Of a DNA stretch of 64,000 nt, positions 25,837 to 35,116 are shown one piece after another (position 1 is the stretch's first letter; each line of letters starts with the position of its first letter). Location: positions 1,798,001 through 1,862,000 of the forward strand of contig OZ244625.1 in assembly GCA_965218555.1 (NCBI GenBank), in the 5' to 3' direction. The DNA comes from JAPPLB01 sp965218555 (GTDB lineage: Bacteria > Acidobacteriota > Terriglobia > Bryobacterales > UBA6623). The translations under genes were made by a program, and so were the position numbers. The notes beneath the pieces were generated by a model that saw nothing but the letters and a program-made list of their open reading frames with translations, did no database searches and was not told the origin of the DNA.

Positions 25837-27296
25837 TCGCCGAAACGAAACGCATAAAAGTCCGCGTCACGCATCACGAAACGAATCCTGACCGCCTGGC
25901 CGGCAATCCGCCGTAAAGGAGTGCGGTCCGTCCGCGTTCCCGGACGCGGCCACACCACTTCGCCGTCGATCTCATCTCCGTAGAGCACCGGCGATTCCTC
26001 CAGCGAAAAACCCGGCACCGCCTGCCCCTTCTCGTTCTGGAATTCGATGCGGATACTCCCCGCTCCCGACGTCGCGTAGTTCAAGTACATGCGGTTCCCT
26101 GAGAAGACCACCGGCTTCGTAACGAGTTCCCCACCCGGATACACCGCGTTCACCGACACGAACCCATCTATCCGCATCGTCATTCGCTCAATGTGCGCCG
26201 AGGGGTAGGTATAGTGCCGCGCCACGTAAAGCGAAAGCTCATCGGGAGCGGTCTGCATGATCCCCCGCGAAACCGCGTTCGTCCGATGAATCCAGTTCCG
26301 TTCGTCGCGCCCGGGACGGATGAAACCCTCCAGGAACCGATACCAATGGACCCCGTCGCGGCTCGACATGAACACGCCGTCCGACAACCCATTGTTCTTT
26401 TCGTCTTTCACCTTCGTTCGAAACGGCTGGAAGCGCTTCGGGAACGAGAGATACAGTTGCGGAGCTCGGAAGTACGGCACCGTCGCGTTCGTATAGAGGT
26501 GCTCCGGAGGCGCATCTCCGTAGTCGGCCCATTCGCCCGGAGTCCAGTGGATGAAATTCTTCGAAGTGGCCGTCTTGATCGTCCGCACCCCATATCGAAA
26601 GTCGCGGTAGATGGCGACATAGTGCTGTCGAACCTCATCCCAGAAAGCAACGTTTTGTGAATCGAACTTGCCATCGGTGATGACGGGTTCTTCTTGCATC
26701 CTTTCCCAGTGGATCCCATCGGCCGACTTCAGCGCCAGCAACGGTCCGCCCGCTAGCGCCTTGTAGCGCTCGGAGGGCGGCGCGGCGGGATTGGTGTCCT
26801 TGAACGGCGCGAAGTTGTGCGATCCTTCACCCATCCAGAGGATGTTGTTCTGCTTGGAGCCTTCGAACTCGAAAAGACCCAACGACGGCTTGGTCCAAGC
26901 AATGCCGTCTTGGCTTTCCGCGTACGCCGTGAGCTGCGGATGATCCTTCGGGGTCGCTTCGTCCGGGCGCACCATCGACTGAACCACGTAGTCGGGATGC
27001 GTGCTGCCGCGGTAATACATCCGGTAGCGCCCTTCATCTTCAAAAACAGTCACATAGAGGCTCGTATTGCCTTCCCACGGTTTATCGAAGGCCAGTACCT
27101 TGCCGGCCGACTGAGGCCGGTTAAGCTGCAACCGCACGCCATCCATCGAGCCGATCAAGTGGTCGTCGACAAAAAGCTCACGCTGCGATCCGATATCGAT
27201 CGGGTCTCCAGCGGTCGCCGCCGGCCCAAGCAAGACCGCGAACGCGCCAATCAGTAAAAACAACTTGGCAGGATCTGTCTTCGTGGCGATCTCCAT
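25833..27296 (-). CDS. Secreted five-bladed propeller, glycoside-hydrolase-like
   Basis: The ATG at 27296 with GGAGG upstream gives 487 residues. It begins with a signal peptide (LFLLIGAFAVLLGPAATAG) followed by IDIGSQRELFVDDHLIG, a motif typical of secreted propeller proteins of Planctomycetes and Acidobacteria. Internal segments such as RYRMYYRGSTH, AYAESQDGIAWTKPSLGLFEF and FMSSRDGVHWYRFLEGFI carry the Asp-Gly-x-x-W repeats of GH43/GH32-like five-bladed propellers. It probably binds or cleaves a polysaccharide or glycoside. No assigned catalytic triad could be confirmed by eye. It is coupled to the ceramidase-like gene by a 4-bp overlap. Confidence 0.75.
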   Translation of the reverse strand: MEIATKTDPAKLFLLIGAFAVLLGPAATAGDPIDIGSQRELFVDDHLIGSMDGVRLQLNRPQSAGKVLAFDKPWEGNTSLYVTVFEDEGRYRMYYRGSTHPDYVVQSMVRPDEATPKDHPQLTAYAESQDGIAWTKPSLGLFEFEGSKQNNILWMGEGSHNFAPFKDTNPAAPPSERYKALAGGPLLALKSADGIHWERMQEEPVITDGKFDSQNVAFWDEVRQHYVAIYRDFRYGVRTIKTATSKNFIHWTPGEWADYGDAPPEHLYTNATVPYFRAPQLYLSFPKRFQPFRTKVKDEKNNGLSDGVFMSSRDGVHWYRFLEGFIRPGRDERNWIHRTNAVSRGIMQTAPDELSLYVARHYTYPSAHIERMTMRIDGFVSVNAVYPGGELVTKPVVFSGNRMYLNYATSGAGSIRIEFQNEKGQAVPGFSLEESPVLYGDEIDGEVVWPRPGTRTDRTPLRRIAGQAVRIRFVMRDADFYAFRFGE

Positions 27297-27407
27297 CACG
27301 CTCCTCCAGGTGAATCTCTGCGGACTGCTTGAGGAAGGAAACTCCCTCCTCGTGAGCAGACCTATTCTAACCCGCACAGGGCTCAGCGCAGTCGATACGC
27401 CAAGCGA

Positions 27408-28772
27408 CTACGTCTTCGCAGTCGCTCCGCCCACAGGTGCATCCCAATCCACGTGGCGCGTCACGTACATGATCGCGACGAGAATCAGGAACAGGCCGAC
27501 AGAGCCGACGAGTAAAGAGTATTCCTCCAGCATGAGCAACACATAGAGGAAGCCATATAGACCCATGACCACTCCCCCGACGACGATGCCGCTCTGCGCC
27601 GACCCCATCGCCGCCCAGGCATAGGCCGTCACCAGCACGATCACTGCCGCAGCCGCGATGGCATAGGCCGCCGCGAAGCCGAGATGCTCGCCGAGTGAGA
27701 GCTCCAGCAGATAGAACAAACAAAGCGCCACCCCGATCAGGCCGTACTGAATCAAGTGCAAACGCATGCCCGTGAGAATCTCGAACAGCCAAACCGTGAG
27801 AAACGTCAGCCCCAGGAACAGCATCTGATACTTCAAGCTGCGCTCGGTTTGGCGGCGAACGTCCACCGGCGACAACAGATCGACGCCGAACTGCGAGGCT
27901 GCAATCGCCTCATCGTGATCGACGCCGCGCCAGCGCTGCGGATAGCCCCGGCCCAGATACGGAATATTCCAACTCGCGGTGAAGCCTTCTTCGCGGACCT
28001 GGCGCGATCCAGGCAGCCAGTTTCCTTGGAAACTCGGGTCTGCCCAGTCACCACGAAGGTTCACTTCCGTGTTACTCCCCAGCGGGGCAAAGCTCAACTG
28101 CACGCTTCCGTTCAGATCGAACGCATAAGAGAACGAGAACGTCTCTCTATCGAGCCGCTTGCCCAACGGTGCGTGGATTCCAGAGCGGTTTGAATGGCGT
28201 AGTCCGGCGCCCGGCTCGAACTCGATCTCCTCACCTGCCCAGTCCACTTGCACAGCGTCTTTGATCGCCCGCGGATCCGCCACTTCCATGATCAGCTCCG
28301 CGCGGTCCCAGAGAATGTCGGCCGGCGAAATCGACCAGCCGCTGAAGTCCGGTCGGTCAAAAGAACCCTTGAAGCTCAGATGGGATCGATAAACGGGCGC
28401 CTCGAAGATCCCTCGATACCGAACTTCCGTCTCGAGAGATCCATCGACGCGGAGGTCGCGCGGCAGAAACGTGGTGTGTTCCTCGTACACCTCGATCTTT
28501 GACGGCTGGCCTTCTTCGGTCTGAACGGTTCGCCGCTCCAGGTAGGGCACGACCAGGAACGGTCCGAAGACCTCCTGCTGCTCTCCCCATTTGCTCGTGA
28601 TTTCTTTGATCGCCTCTTGGCGCGTATCTTTACGATCCCAGACGATGCCCCGGATAAAAAGAACAGGGATTTGAAGGATCAGCGCCAGTGTTCCAATCGC
28701 AATCCCTTGGATAAGGGTGTTCCGGCGCAGGTTCTGGAAAAAAGTTGATCGCTCATTTGTGATCTCGGTCAT
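27408..28772 (-). CDS. creD: Inner-membrane protein CreD-like
   Basis: A 454-residue protein with one N-terminal transmembrane helix (LIQGIAIGTLALILQIPVLFI). A large periplasmic domain (about 45-300) follows, with the family signature RQEAIKEITSKWGEQQEVFGPFLVVPY. Five or six transmembrane helices finish the protein (about 305-445). This is the normal CreD layout. In E. coli CreD is part of the CreBC regulon and affects envelope and colicin tolerance; no CreBC-like kinase or regulator is nearby. GGAGAT precedes the start. Confidence 0.92.
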   Translation of the reverse strand: MTEITNERSTFFQNLRRNTLIQGIAIGTLALILQIPVLFIRGIVWDRKDTRQEAIKEITSKWGEQQEVFGPFLVVPYLERRTVQTEEGQPSKIEVYEEHTTFLPRDLRVDGSLETEVRYRGIFEAPVYRSHLSFKGSFDRPDFSGWSISPADILWDRAELIMEVADPRAIKDAVQVDWAGEEIEFEPGAGLRHSNRSGIHAPLGKRLDRETFSFSYAFDLNGSVQLSFAPLGSNTEVNLRGDWADPSFQGNWLPGSRQVREEGFTASWNIPYLGRGYPQRWRGVDHDEAIAASQFGVDLLSPVDVRRQTERSLKYQMLFLGLTFLTVWLFEILTGMRLHLIQYGLIGVALCLFYLLELSLGEHLGFAAAYAIAAAAVIVLVTAYAWAAMGSAQSGIVVGGVVMGLYGFLYVLLMLEEYSLLVGSVGLFLILVAIMYVTRHVDWDAPVGGATAKT

Positions 28773-29093
28773 GGCATATCTCCATCAAAGGGACCGAGAA
28801 CGCCTCTCGGAAAACATACCACAAACCTCGAAGCCCATGTCAGGCGCACTGTGCGGCGTCGAACAGCCATCCGTGCCGCGGGGATTTATTTGGAAACTTT
28901 TGTATATAATTCCCATTTCATACGGGTATCCAACGCAAACCCGGAAGTCCTGTCAGCCGACTCCGTCTCATCGAGAACAGCGGCCGAAACTTCGGGAAGT
29001 ACGCGATCCGGGAACTACTGACGAGTCGGAACGAGCCAACGAGCCTCTGAGGCCGCATGATTCGTTCGAGATCGTAAGCGGGCCAGGGCTACC
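28773..29093. other. Intergenic region between creD and the decayed block
   Basis: About 320 bp with no recognisable gene. It contains the first copy of a 65-bp repeat (28827-28891) and an AT-rich stretch (about 28892-28925) unlike its GC-rich surroundings, which is probably the creD promoter region. No intact protein domain is seen in any frame. Confidence 0.55.
28827..28891. repeat. 65-bp direct repeat, copy 1
   Basis: Matches 33959-34023 at 59 of 65 positions in the same orientation. The most conserved part is the end GTGCCGCGGGGATTTATTT. The two copies bracket the 5.1-kb block of broken genes. The plus strand could encode MSGALCGVEQPSVPRGFI, but there is no other sign of a gene. Confidence 0.85.
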
Positions 29094-29435
29094 CTATCCC
29101 TTGAGCGCCAAGTAGATCATCAACTTAACATGGGGATTCTTTCCGGTGAGCCTGGCGTCGAGCCTCAACCATTGGCCAAAGTTCCGCAACGGCGTGGAAG
29201 CGAGGCCAACCTCTTTCAGGAAAAAAGAGCCGCTTTCTTCATCGCACCAGAAGAGCCCGTCGGGAGAAATCTGCGCCGTCATCGTGAGGCGGGCTCCCGG
29301 GGATAATTCGAGAATCCGAACGAACCAGCGGGCTTCGAGCGCCCAGCCCGCCTCGTAGGGCTCCGTCGCAAAATCAGAAGTGAATGTGGAGTTCTTCTCA
29401 AGAACAGCCGTAAACGATCTTCTCAGCACTTTCAC
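29094..29435 (-). CDS. Hypothetical 113-residue protein, beta-rich
   Basis: No signal peptide and no enzyme motif. Alternating hydrophobic strands and a closing segment LRNFGQWLRLDARLTGKNPHVKLMIYLALKG suggest a small beta-sandwich. It starts 6 bp after the upstream 327-residue-frame gene on the same strand, so the two are probably one operon. A frameshifted remnant at 33800-33926 resembles its C-terminus (MRDFGQWFRLRA ... GNPTLKLLMTL), which shows that it belongs to a small family with at least two copies in this block. Function unknown. Confidence 0.6.
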   Translation of the reverse strand: MKVLRRSFTAVLEKNSTFTSDFATEPYEAGWALEARWFVRILELSPGARLTMTAQISPDGLFWCDEESGSFFLKEVGLASTPLRNFGQWLRLDARLTGKNPHVKLMIYLALKG

Positions 29436-29440
29436 TTCCC

Positions 29441-30370
29441 CTACCAGTCCACCGAAACGAGGACCGAATCAAGATACAGGAAGTTACGTACGTTGGTGTG
29501 TGTTCGAACATCGACAAGAAAGTTCAGCAGATTAGGGAGGCCGTGATAGTGCCCGTCGTACACCGGGACTTTGATACTGCTGAGGTCCATCACGTTTTCA
29601 TTACATTGCAGCTCGACCATACGGCGTCTACTGGTATCCACTAGCCATTTCAGGTAGTGCCAATTGACCTTGGAAGCTGTCTCGTTGAAGCAGAGAGGCT
29701 GGTGCCCACCCGGAGCCTCCTCCCAGTCGTCCGGGTTCACCGTGTGGAAATCCTGATTCGGAGGGACAACCCCCTTCCGCTCCATTCTGGTGGTCGGTTG
29801 TACTGATGTCTTGTACATCCACTTCTGGACCAGTTTTCCGTCAACGTCGGTATTGAGATAACGAATGAGCCCCATGTAGCGGGTGCCGCTGTCTCCATCA
29901 CAGATGTCGTTGCTAAATGCGAAGTCTCCGAACTGTCTTTCCGATGGCGCGATGTTGCCGTCCCAGCCGCGGCGCGACGCCGGATCAAAGGTTTGCTCGG
30001 CCTTGAACGTGAAATAGGTCTCGAACTGAACCAAGCCGCGCCGCAAATACGTGAGTCGTTTGATGGCGAACGCCGCGTGGTTCGGAACAGCCCGCGTGGC
30101 CAGCTTGAGAGAATATGTGCCCTCGATGGACCCGTGTGTTCCGATATCAAAGAAAGTGCAACTGCTGAGCTGAGGGGGTCGAAAATCCCTGGCAATCTCT
30201 CGGATGTCGTCAAGGTTGCCTGCGTGATTTCCGACGAGTTCGCACCAACCGTTCGTTCCCTCGTCGAAATCGTCGTAGAAGAGAATACGGGACAAGGGAT
30301 TGTACTTGCTCAAGCGGGGGTCCGCTCGCAGGATCGAGTCTCGCAGCAAGGCAGCTGTTGACATGTCCAT
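29441..30370 (-). CDS. Uncharacterised protein, probably a carbohydrate-associated beta-sandwich
   Basis: About 309 residues from the ATG at 30370 (a second ATG at 30364 has better spacing from GGAGAG). No signal peptide is visible. The N-terminal FYDDFDEGTNGWCELVGN and later EGTYSLKLATRAVPNHAAFAIKRLTYL are typical of concanavalin/laminin-G-like sandwich domains that bind or cut sugars. Many Trp and Tyr residues and VNWHYLKWLVDT add to that impression. It lies 25 bp after the broken symporter gene, so it was probably part of the same sugar-use operon. I cannot assign an activity. Confidence 0.6.
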   Translation of the reverse strand: MDMSTAALLRDSILRADPRLSKYNPLSRILFYDDFDEGTNGWCELVGNHAGNLDDIREIARDFRPPQLSSCTFFDIGTHGSIEGTYSLKLATRAVPNHAAFAIKRLTYLRRGLVQFETYFTFKAEQTFDPASRRGWDGNIAPSERQFGDFAFSNDICDGDSGTRYMGLIRYLNTDVDGKLVQKWMYKTSVQPTTRMERKGVVPPNQDFHTVNPDDWEEAPGGHQPLCFNETASKVNWHYLKWLVDTSRRRMVELQCNENVMDLSSIKVPVYDGHYHGLPNLLNFLVDVRTHTNVRNFLYLDSVLVSVDW

Positions 30371-30395
30371 ATCTCTCCGATGATTCTCCGCCCGA

Positions 30396-31856
30396 TCAAC
30401 GCCTCCGCTGCCAAGTGAGGCCATCGAGATGCGCTTCTGTCGGGCGTTCGGTCAGATAACTATAGCCGAGTCCGGCTGCGAACGAGACGACGGTTGCGAA
30501 AGCGCTGTACCAAAGCCACGAGACGTCGGTCAGTGCGGACAGCGCAGCCGTGGCCGAGAAGGACGCGACCATGCTTAGAAATGCCCCGTTGCCGTTCACT
30601 CGGGGGAAGATCATGCCGAGCAGAAACACTCCGACCAGGCTGCCCCCGAAGAAGTTTCGGATCTTGCCCTGCGCGACTAGAATGGTGCCGAAGGACTCGG
30701 CGTAGACCGAAAGACCCGTCGCGGCGCTGCCGAACAGAACGGTGGCCAAGCGGGCCAGGTTCACGGTCCCCTTGCCTCGTACCAGAGGCTCGTAAAAATC
30801 ACGTACGGCGACAGTCGCCAGCGAGTTGAGGATTGAGCTGACAGTTGACATCGATGCAGCAAATACCCCGGCGATCAACAAGCCGCGAATTCCGGTGGGA
30901 AGGAATTCAACGATGAATCTCGGAAAGACGCGGTCCGAGTTCATTTCTGACCCTCCCAGCTCCGGATGCTAAAGATGAAAGACATATAGCGCCGTTCCGA
31001 TGAAGAAGACCATGACGCCGTAGAACGAAGTGAACACCATGGTGGAAATCAGCGCCCGTCGGCTGTTGCGCACCGAAGAGGTGGTCAAGAAGCGCTGCAG
31101 CTCGGCTTGATCCACCGCGTACTGGCTCAGAAGGAAGAATGTCCCACCGATCAACCCGCCCCACACGGTGAACTCCGTGTCGAAGCTCGTCGACCAGTCC
31201 AGGAAACGCAGCTTTCCCTCAGAGTCCGCCACGGATACGATCTCACTGAATCCACCCTCGACGCGCCCGACGACTGCGTAGTACGCGACGACCAGCCCGC
31301 CGAGCAGCACACCGAACTGGATGGCGTCGGTCCAGATCACCGCCCGCATCCCGCCGTGGGTCGTATACACGGTCGTCAGGACTCCAATACCGAGGCAGAT
31401 CCATCCGAACGGTAAGCCTGTCATCTCCGCCACCACCAACGCCGGGGCGTAGATCGCAACAGCGGTGTAGAAACACTTCAGAACGATGAAGATCACCGCG
31501 GCTAGCAGTCGCGTCTTGAGGTCGAACCGCTTTTCCAGGTATTCATACGCGGTGAAGACTTCGAGCTTGTAGAAGAACGGAATGAACAGGACACAGGTGA
31601 TGAGGATTGCGATCGGCCACGCGAAGCGCGCCTGCAGATAGGTCCAATCAGACGCAAACGCCTGCCCCGGGGCTCCGAGGTACCCGATGGCGCTCACCAT
31701 CGTCGCGATTCCGGAGCAGGCCGCGGCCCACCATGGGATCGTCCGGCTGCCGAGAAAGAATTCTTTGAGGGACTTCTGTCCAGAGCCGTAACGCACTCCT
31801 ATCCAGACCACCGAGAACAGGTAAACGCCCAGGACGGTGTAGTCGACCGGTGTCAT
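30396..31856 (-). pseudogene. Sodium:solute symporter interrupted by an in-frame amber codon
   Basis: Reading through gives one 486-codon SSS-family transporter (about 13 helices) from the ATG at 31856. It has the family landmarks EFFLGSRTIPWWAAACSGIATMVSAIGYLGAPG, FSLY-equivalent FELLSQYAVDQAELQRF-type segment and FAASMSTVSSILNSLATV. A TAG at 30969-30971 splits it between ALYVFHL and HPELGG. A CAG-to-TAG change (Gln) is the simplest origin, because relatives often have Gln or Tyr there. Both halves are otherwise intact and in the same frame, so the lesion is recent, or the stop is read through or suppressed. Homologues import sugars, sialic acid or amino acids. Confidence 0.82.
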
Positions 31857-31991
31857 GGGCTGGCGGTCGAAACTCTGTGCGCGCGGGCGTTCGAGAGACG
31901 CCAATACCACGCGCGCCTAGCCCCGCTCGAGGATCTCGAAGGATTGAATGATCTGGCTGATCATGGTCAGTCCCAAGGCGCTAGCTAAACG

Positions 31992-33727
31992 TCATCTTGA
32001 CGGAGATGTCTCTGGAAGCTTCGGTCTTGCTTCAGCGGGCCGTTTCGGGACCCCCGCTTTCCAGGGGGCCTCGTATTCCAACATTTGGCCGTCGGCGAGC
32101 GAACGCTCGCGGAGTTGAGCGTAGTCGACATCCTGAAGCCGGATGCCCTCGTCAATGGCGATAGCGGCTGCTGTGGCGACGGACTGGCCTAGGATCATGA
32201 ACACCGGCTCCATGCGGATGCTGCCGTACGCGATGTGCGAGGAGGAGACGCAAACCGGGACCAAGAGGTTCGCCGCTTCGCCCGCTCGCGGCTCCAGTGA
32301 CCCGTAGGAGATCTTGTAGGGTTTCGGCACCTTGACACCGATGTCTCCCTCGTTTTGCACGTACCCCTCGGCAGTAACGTACCGCTGTACATTGTGCGAG
32401 TCCATTGTATAGGAGCCCATGCCGACCGACTCCGGCGTCTCTCGCGTGCTGAGACAGCCATGCTCGGTCATGACATATTGGCCCATCATCCGCCGTGACT
32501 CACGAATATAGAGTTGGTGCGGCCAGTTGCCGTTGTCGACAAACTCCTCCTTGGCCAGACCTCACCTGATCATCTCCGAGCGAATCTTTTTGGGAACTCT
32601 CGTATCGTTGGCCAGAAAGTACATCAACCCCTTTTGGTAGAACTCATGCTCCTGAACGATCTCGCGCCGCCGCTCGTAGCTGGCCTCGGGATAGTCATAG
32701 TTCATGCCGATGTTGTCGGTGCTGAAGGGGCCATGATTATTGGTGTCAGTTTTGCTGTTGGGAATCGGGGTGAACTTTCGGAAGGCCTCGTCCCAACCGG
32801 CTTCGAGGACGCGAGCCAGCAGATCGTACTGCTGAGGATCGTATCCCGCAGGCATTCCGAATGGCACGCGGTTTTCCGGTACGTTCGTGAGGCACATTCG
32901 GAAACAGTAGACCTGGATACGTTTGTCACCCTCACCGTTCTCGACGGGATCGTCGCCATGCACCCGTGGTGCCAGACCACTCGACGGGTCGCCCGGAATG
33001 AGGTAAGGGCTGATCGGCATCGGGAAATAGTGTCCATGATGTCGGACATCCTTCTGGACTCCGTTGAATCTCTCGTTATAGACCGAGTTGGCCTCGCGTC
33101 CGACGTGGTAGCTGACGCCAGCCGCGGCCATCAGGTCGCCTTCGTAGGTGGCGTCCACGAAAATCCGTCCCGTGAACCGCTTGCCGCTGATCGTGGTCAC
33201 GCTCCGGATGCGGTCGCCGTCTATTTCAACGCCGTCTTCGCGGTCCAGCATTCGTCGCGAAGGACCTCGACGCCGTGCTCGGCGATCAGGTCCTCAAACA
33301 CCCGCTCGGCGGCGTGCGGCTCGAAGGCCCACATACTGCGCCGTTCATTGTCGATGGCCCGTGTTCCGTGACTAAGACTGCCATAGTCCTCCGGCTTCTG
33401 CCAGGGCCATGCTTCAGGCTTCTGGTAATGCCGCCAGACCCGATGGTAGAAGTCTCGCGCAAGACCACCGATCACCTCCGTCGCCCCGGAGTCCGTCCAT
33501 CCGAGCCCTCCGCTGGAGAGGCCCCAAGATGATTCTCCGGACAGACGACTATGACCGACTTGCCCATGCGCTTGACTTGTACAGCCGCGGCGACCGCCGC
33601 CGTAGATGACTACGTCATAGGTTGCGTTCGGCTGACGTCCACATGACTCCGAACTCACAGTCAGGACGGCCAACACGAGAATCGTCAGTACCGCGATCGA
33701 CCACGTCGAATCGAATTGTCTGTTCAT
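31992..33727 (-). pseudogene. FAD-dependent oxidoreductase (FAD_oxidored type), multiply disrupted
   Basis: Pieces of one exported FAD enzyme are spread over three reading-frame segments. After a signal peptide the FAD dinucleotide site begins YDVVIYGG, but the next stretch is out of frame; the frame-shifted DNA reads VAAAVQVKRMGKSVIVV as expected. GLSSGGLGWTDSG then returns to frame. A second frameshift lies near 33250 (between GVEVLRD and MLDREDGVEIDG). A TGA at 32562-32564 replaces the Trp expected before GLAKEEFVDNGNWPHQLYIRESRRM. The C-terminus (GQSVATAAAIAIDEG) is intact. At least four lesions make this a true pseudogene rather than a recoded gene. Intact relatives are secreted enzymes of plant or mucin sugar use. 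Confidence 0.88.
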
Positions 33728-33799
33728 GGCATCTCCCGATTTTCGGCCAAGGTCCTTCCTGGCTCCCACTCGCTCATCCTCAAGACCAGCCGATCTTTG

Positions 33800-33926
33800 T
33801 CAGGACTCGCTCACTTGGCGCAAGGTCATCAGCAGCTTGAGCGTCGGGTTGCCGCCCTCCAAATGGCACGCAATCGGAACCACTGTCCGAAATCCCGCAT
33901 TGCGAGGAAGCTCAAAATCCCCAACT
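33800..33926 (-). pseudogene. Remnant of a gene like the one at 29094-29435
   Basis: Translated in two frames with one single-base frameshift, this gives FLAMRDFGQWFRLRA followed by EGGNPTLKLLMTLRQVSES and a stop. This aligns with LRNFGQWLRLDA ... KNPHVKLMIYLALKG at the end of the 113-residue protein. Only the C-terminal 40 or so residues remain. It lies between the FAD pseudogene and the second 65-bp repeat, which supports an old duplication or rearrangement of this block. Confidence 0.65.
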
Positions 33927-33958
33927 TAACCAGGCCCCGTGCCCACCCCATCTCCCTG

Positions 33959-34023
33959 CTCGAATCCCATGTCAGGTGCACTGTGCAGCGTCGAACAGCC
34001 CGTCGTGCCGCGGGGATTTATTT
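33959..34023. repeat. 65-bp direct repeat, copy 2
   Basis: Same orientation as copy 1 (28827-28891), six mismatches. It overlaps the last codons of the ROK kinase gene on the other strand: the TAA stop of that gene (34018-34020) lies inside the conserved GATTTATTT end. It therefore marks the boundary between an intact gene and the decayed block. Confidence 0.85.
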
Positions 34024-35004
34024 CACCTGAGCGGCCAGAATCGCCGCGCCCTGTGTCACGACCTGCTCGCCCAACTGTGACGAGACGATGCTGTATTGTC
34101 CGTGAAAGCAGGATGCCACCAGGGGCTCGGTCTTCTTTCGGAGCAGGTTCACAAACGACGGATTGCCCGACCCAACGCCCCCGCCCACTACGAACACCTC
34201 CGGGGCCACCAGGCTGATCGCCGCGGCGACCGCCGACGCCAGGCACGAGGCTGCCCGTTCAATCACCTTCGTTGCGAATGCATCCCCTTGCGACGACGCC
34301 CTCATCAGATCCTTGCCGTCAAGGGAACCCCTTCCCACCGAGTGCAACTCGCTTGCCTCCCAAAGCTGCGGCTCGCGATCCGCCACCCACGCCGCCAACT
34401 GCGAAAGGCCCGGCCCGGAGCACACGGCCTCCACACAGCCCCGATTTCCACACGGGCAAACCGGTCCATCCGGCAGCACCACCAAGTGGCCAATCTCAGC
34501 CTCGCCCACGTCGCTCATCTCGACGATTCGCCCGTCGCGGACAATACCGCCGCCCACACCCGTCCCAATCGTCATATAGAAGACGGTCCGATATCCGCGG
34601 CCGGCTCCGCAATGGGCCTCTGCCAGGGCAGCGACTTTACAGTCATTCTCGACACGAACCGGGATTCCGAACTCCTTCTCGAGGATTCCTGCAACATCAA
34701 TCTCTTCCCAGCCCGGCTCATGCAGATTCGCCAACGGCCGCTGCTCCGATCGCCGCACATAGCCGCCAAACCCTAGTCCGCATCCGCGGAACACGAGCCC
34801 TTTCGCGGTGTGGGCGGCCTTGAGCACCCGGCCCATCTCGACCAGTGAACGAAAGCTCTCGGCGGCAGTGTCGTTCGGTGATCGATACTGCGTCCGGGTT
34901 TCGATCAGGCGACGGTCCGATCCCGCTACTCCCGCGACGAGCTTTGTGCCGCCGGTCTCGAAAGCCAAGTAAGCAGAGTCGCTCACGCCACGGAATCCTC
35001 CCAA
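34018..35004 (-). CDS. ROK-family sugar kinase
   Basis: A 328-residue cytosolic kinase. The N-terminal phosphate-binding loop is AYLAFETGGTKLVAGVA, the catalytic Asp is in VRVENDCKVAALAEAHCGAG, and GTGVGGGIV binds the sugar. The ROK zinc motif is complete: GEAEIGHLVVLPDGPVCPCGNRGCVEAVCSG. Such enzymes phosphorylate glucose, fructose or N-acetyl sugars. It sits upstream of the broken FAD oxidoreductase/symporter genes on the same strand and probably once served the same sugar pathway. Confidence 0.92.
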   Translation of the reverse strand: MGGFRGVSDSAYLAFETGGTKLVAGVAGSDRRLIETRTQYRSPNDTAAESFRSLVEMGRVLKAAHTAKGLVFRGCGLGFGGYVRRSEQRPLANLHEPGWEEIDVAGILEKEFGIPVRVENDCKVAALAEAHCGAGRGYRTVFYMTIGTGVGGGIVRDGRIVEMSDVGEAEIGHLVVLPDGPVCPCGNRGCVEAVCSGPGLSQLAAWVADREPQLWEASELHSVGRGSLDGKDLMRASSQGDAFATKVIERAASCLASAVAAAISLVAPEVFVVGGGVGSGNPSFVNLLRKKTEPLVASCFHGQYSIVSSQLGEQVVTQGAAILAAQVK

Positions 35005-35116
35005 GGTCTACGATACCCCTCCTGCGGCATCGGAACCCTCAGGCCGGGGATGAGTTGCGCATGAAGCCACCGCAAACGGTCGAGTACAATTGTCCAAAGC
35101 CCCTCGCCGCGTGCTC

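Noticed and set aside
28717..29115. Plus-strand frames containing MSGALCGVEQPSVPRGFI in both 65-bp repeat copies
   Set aside because: Both copies can be translated alike, but the frames diverge at once outside the repeat, so a shared DNA repeat explains them better than a gene.
30969..30971. TAG in the symporter read as pyrrolysine
   Set aside because: The context suggests Gln; there is no sign of Pyl machinery and no reason for Pyl in a symporter. A nonsense mutation is simpler.
32562..32564. TGA in the FAD oxidoreductase read as selenocysteine
   Set aside because: The position is a conserved Trp in relatives (TGG to TGA), there is no Cys or redox motif and no obvious SECIS, and the gene carries other frameshifts.
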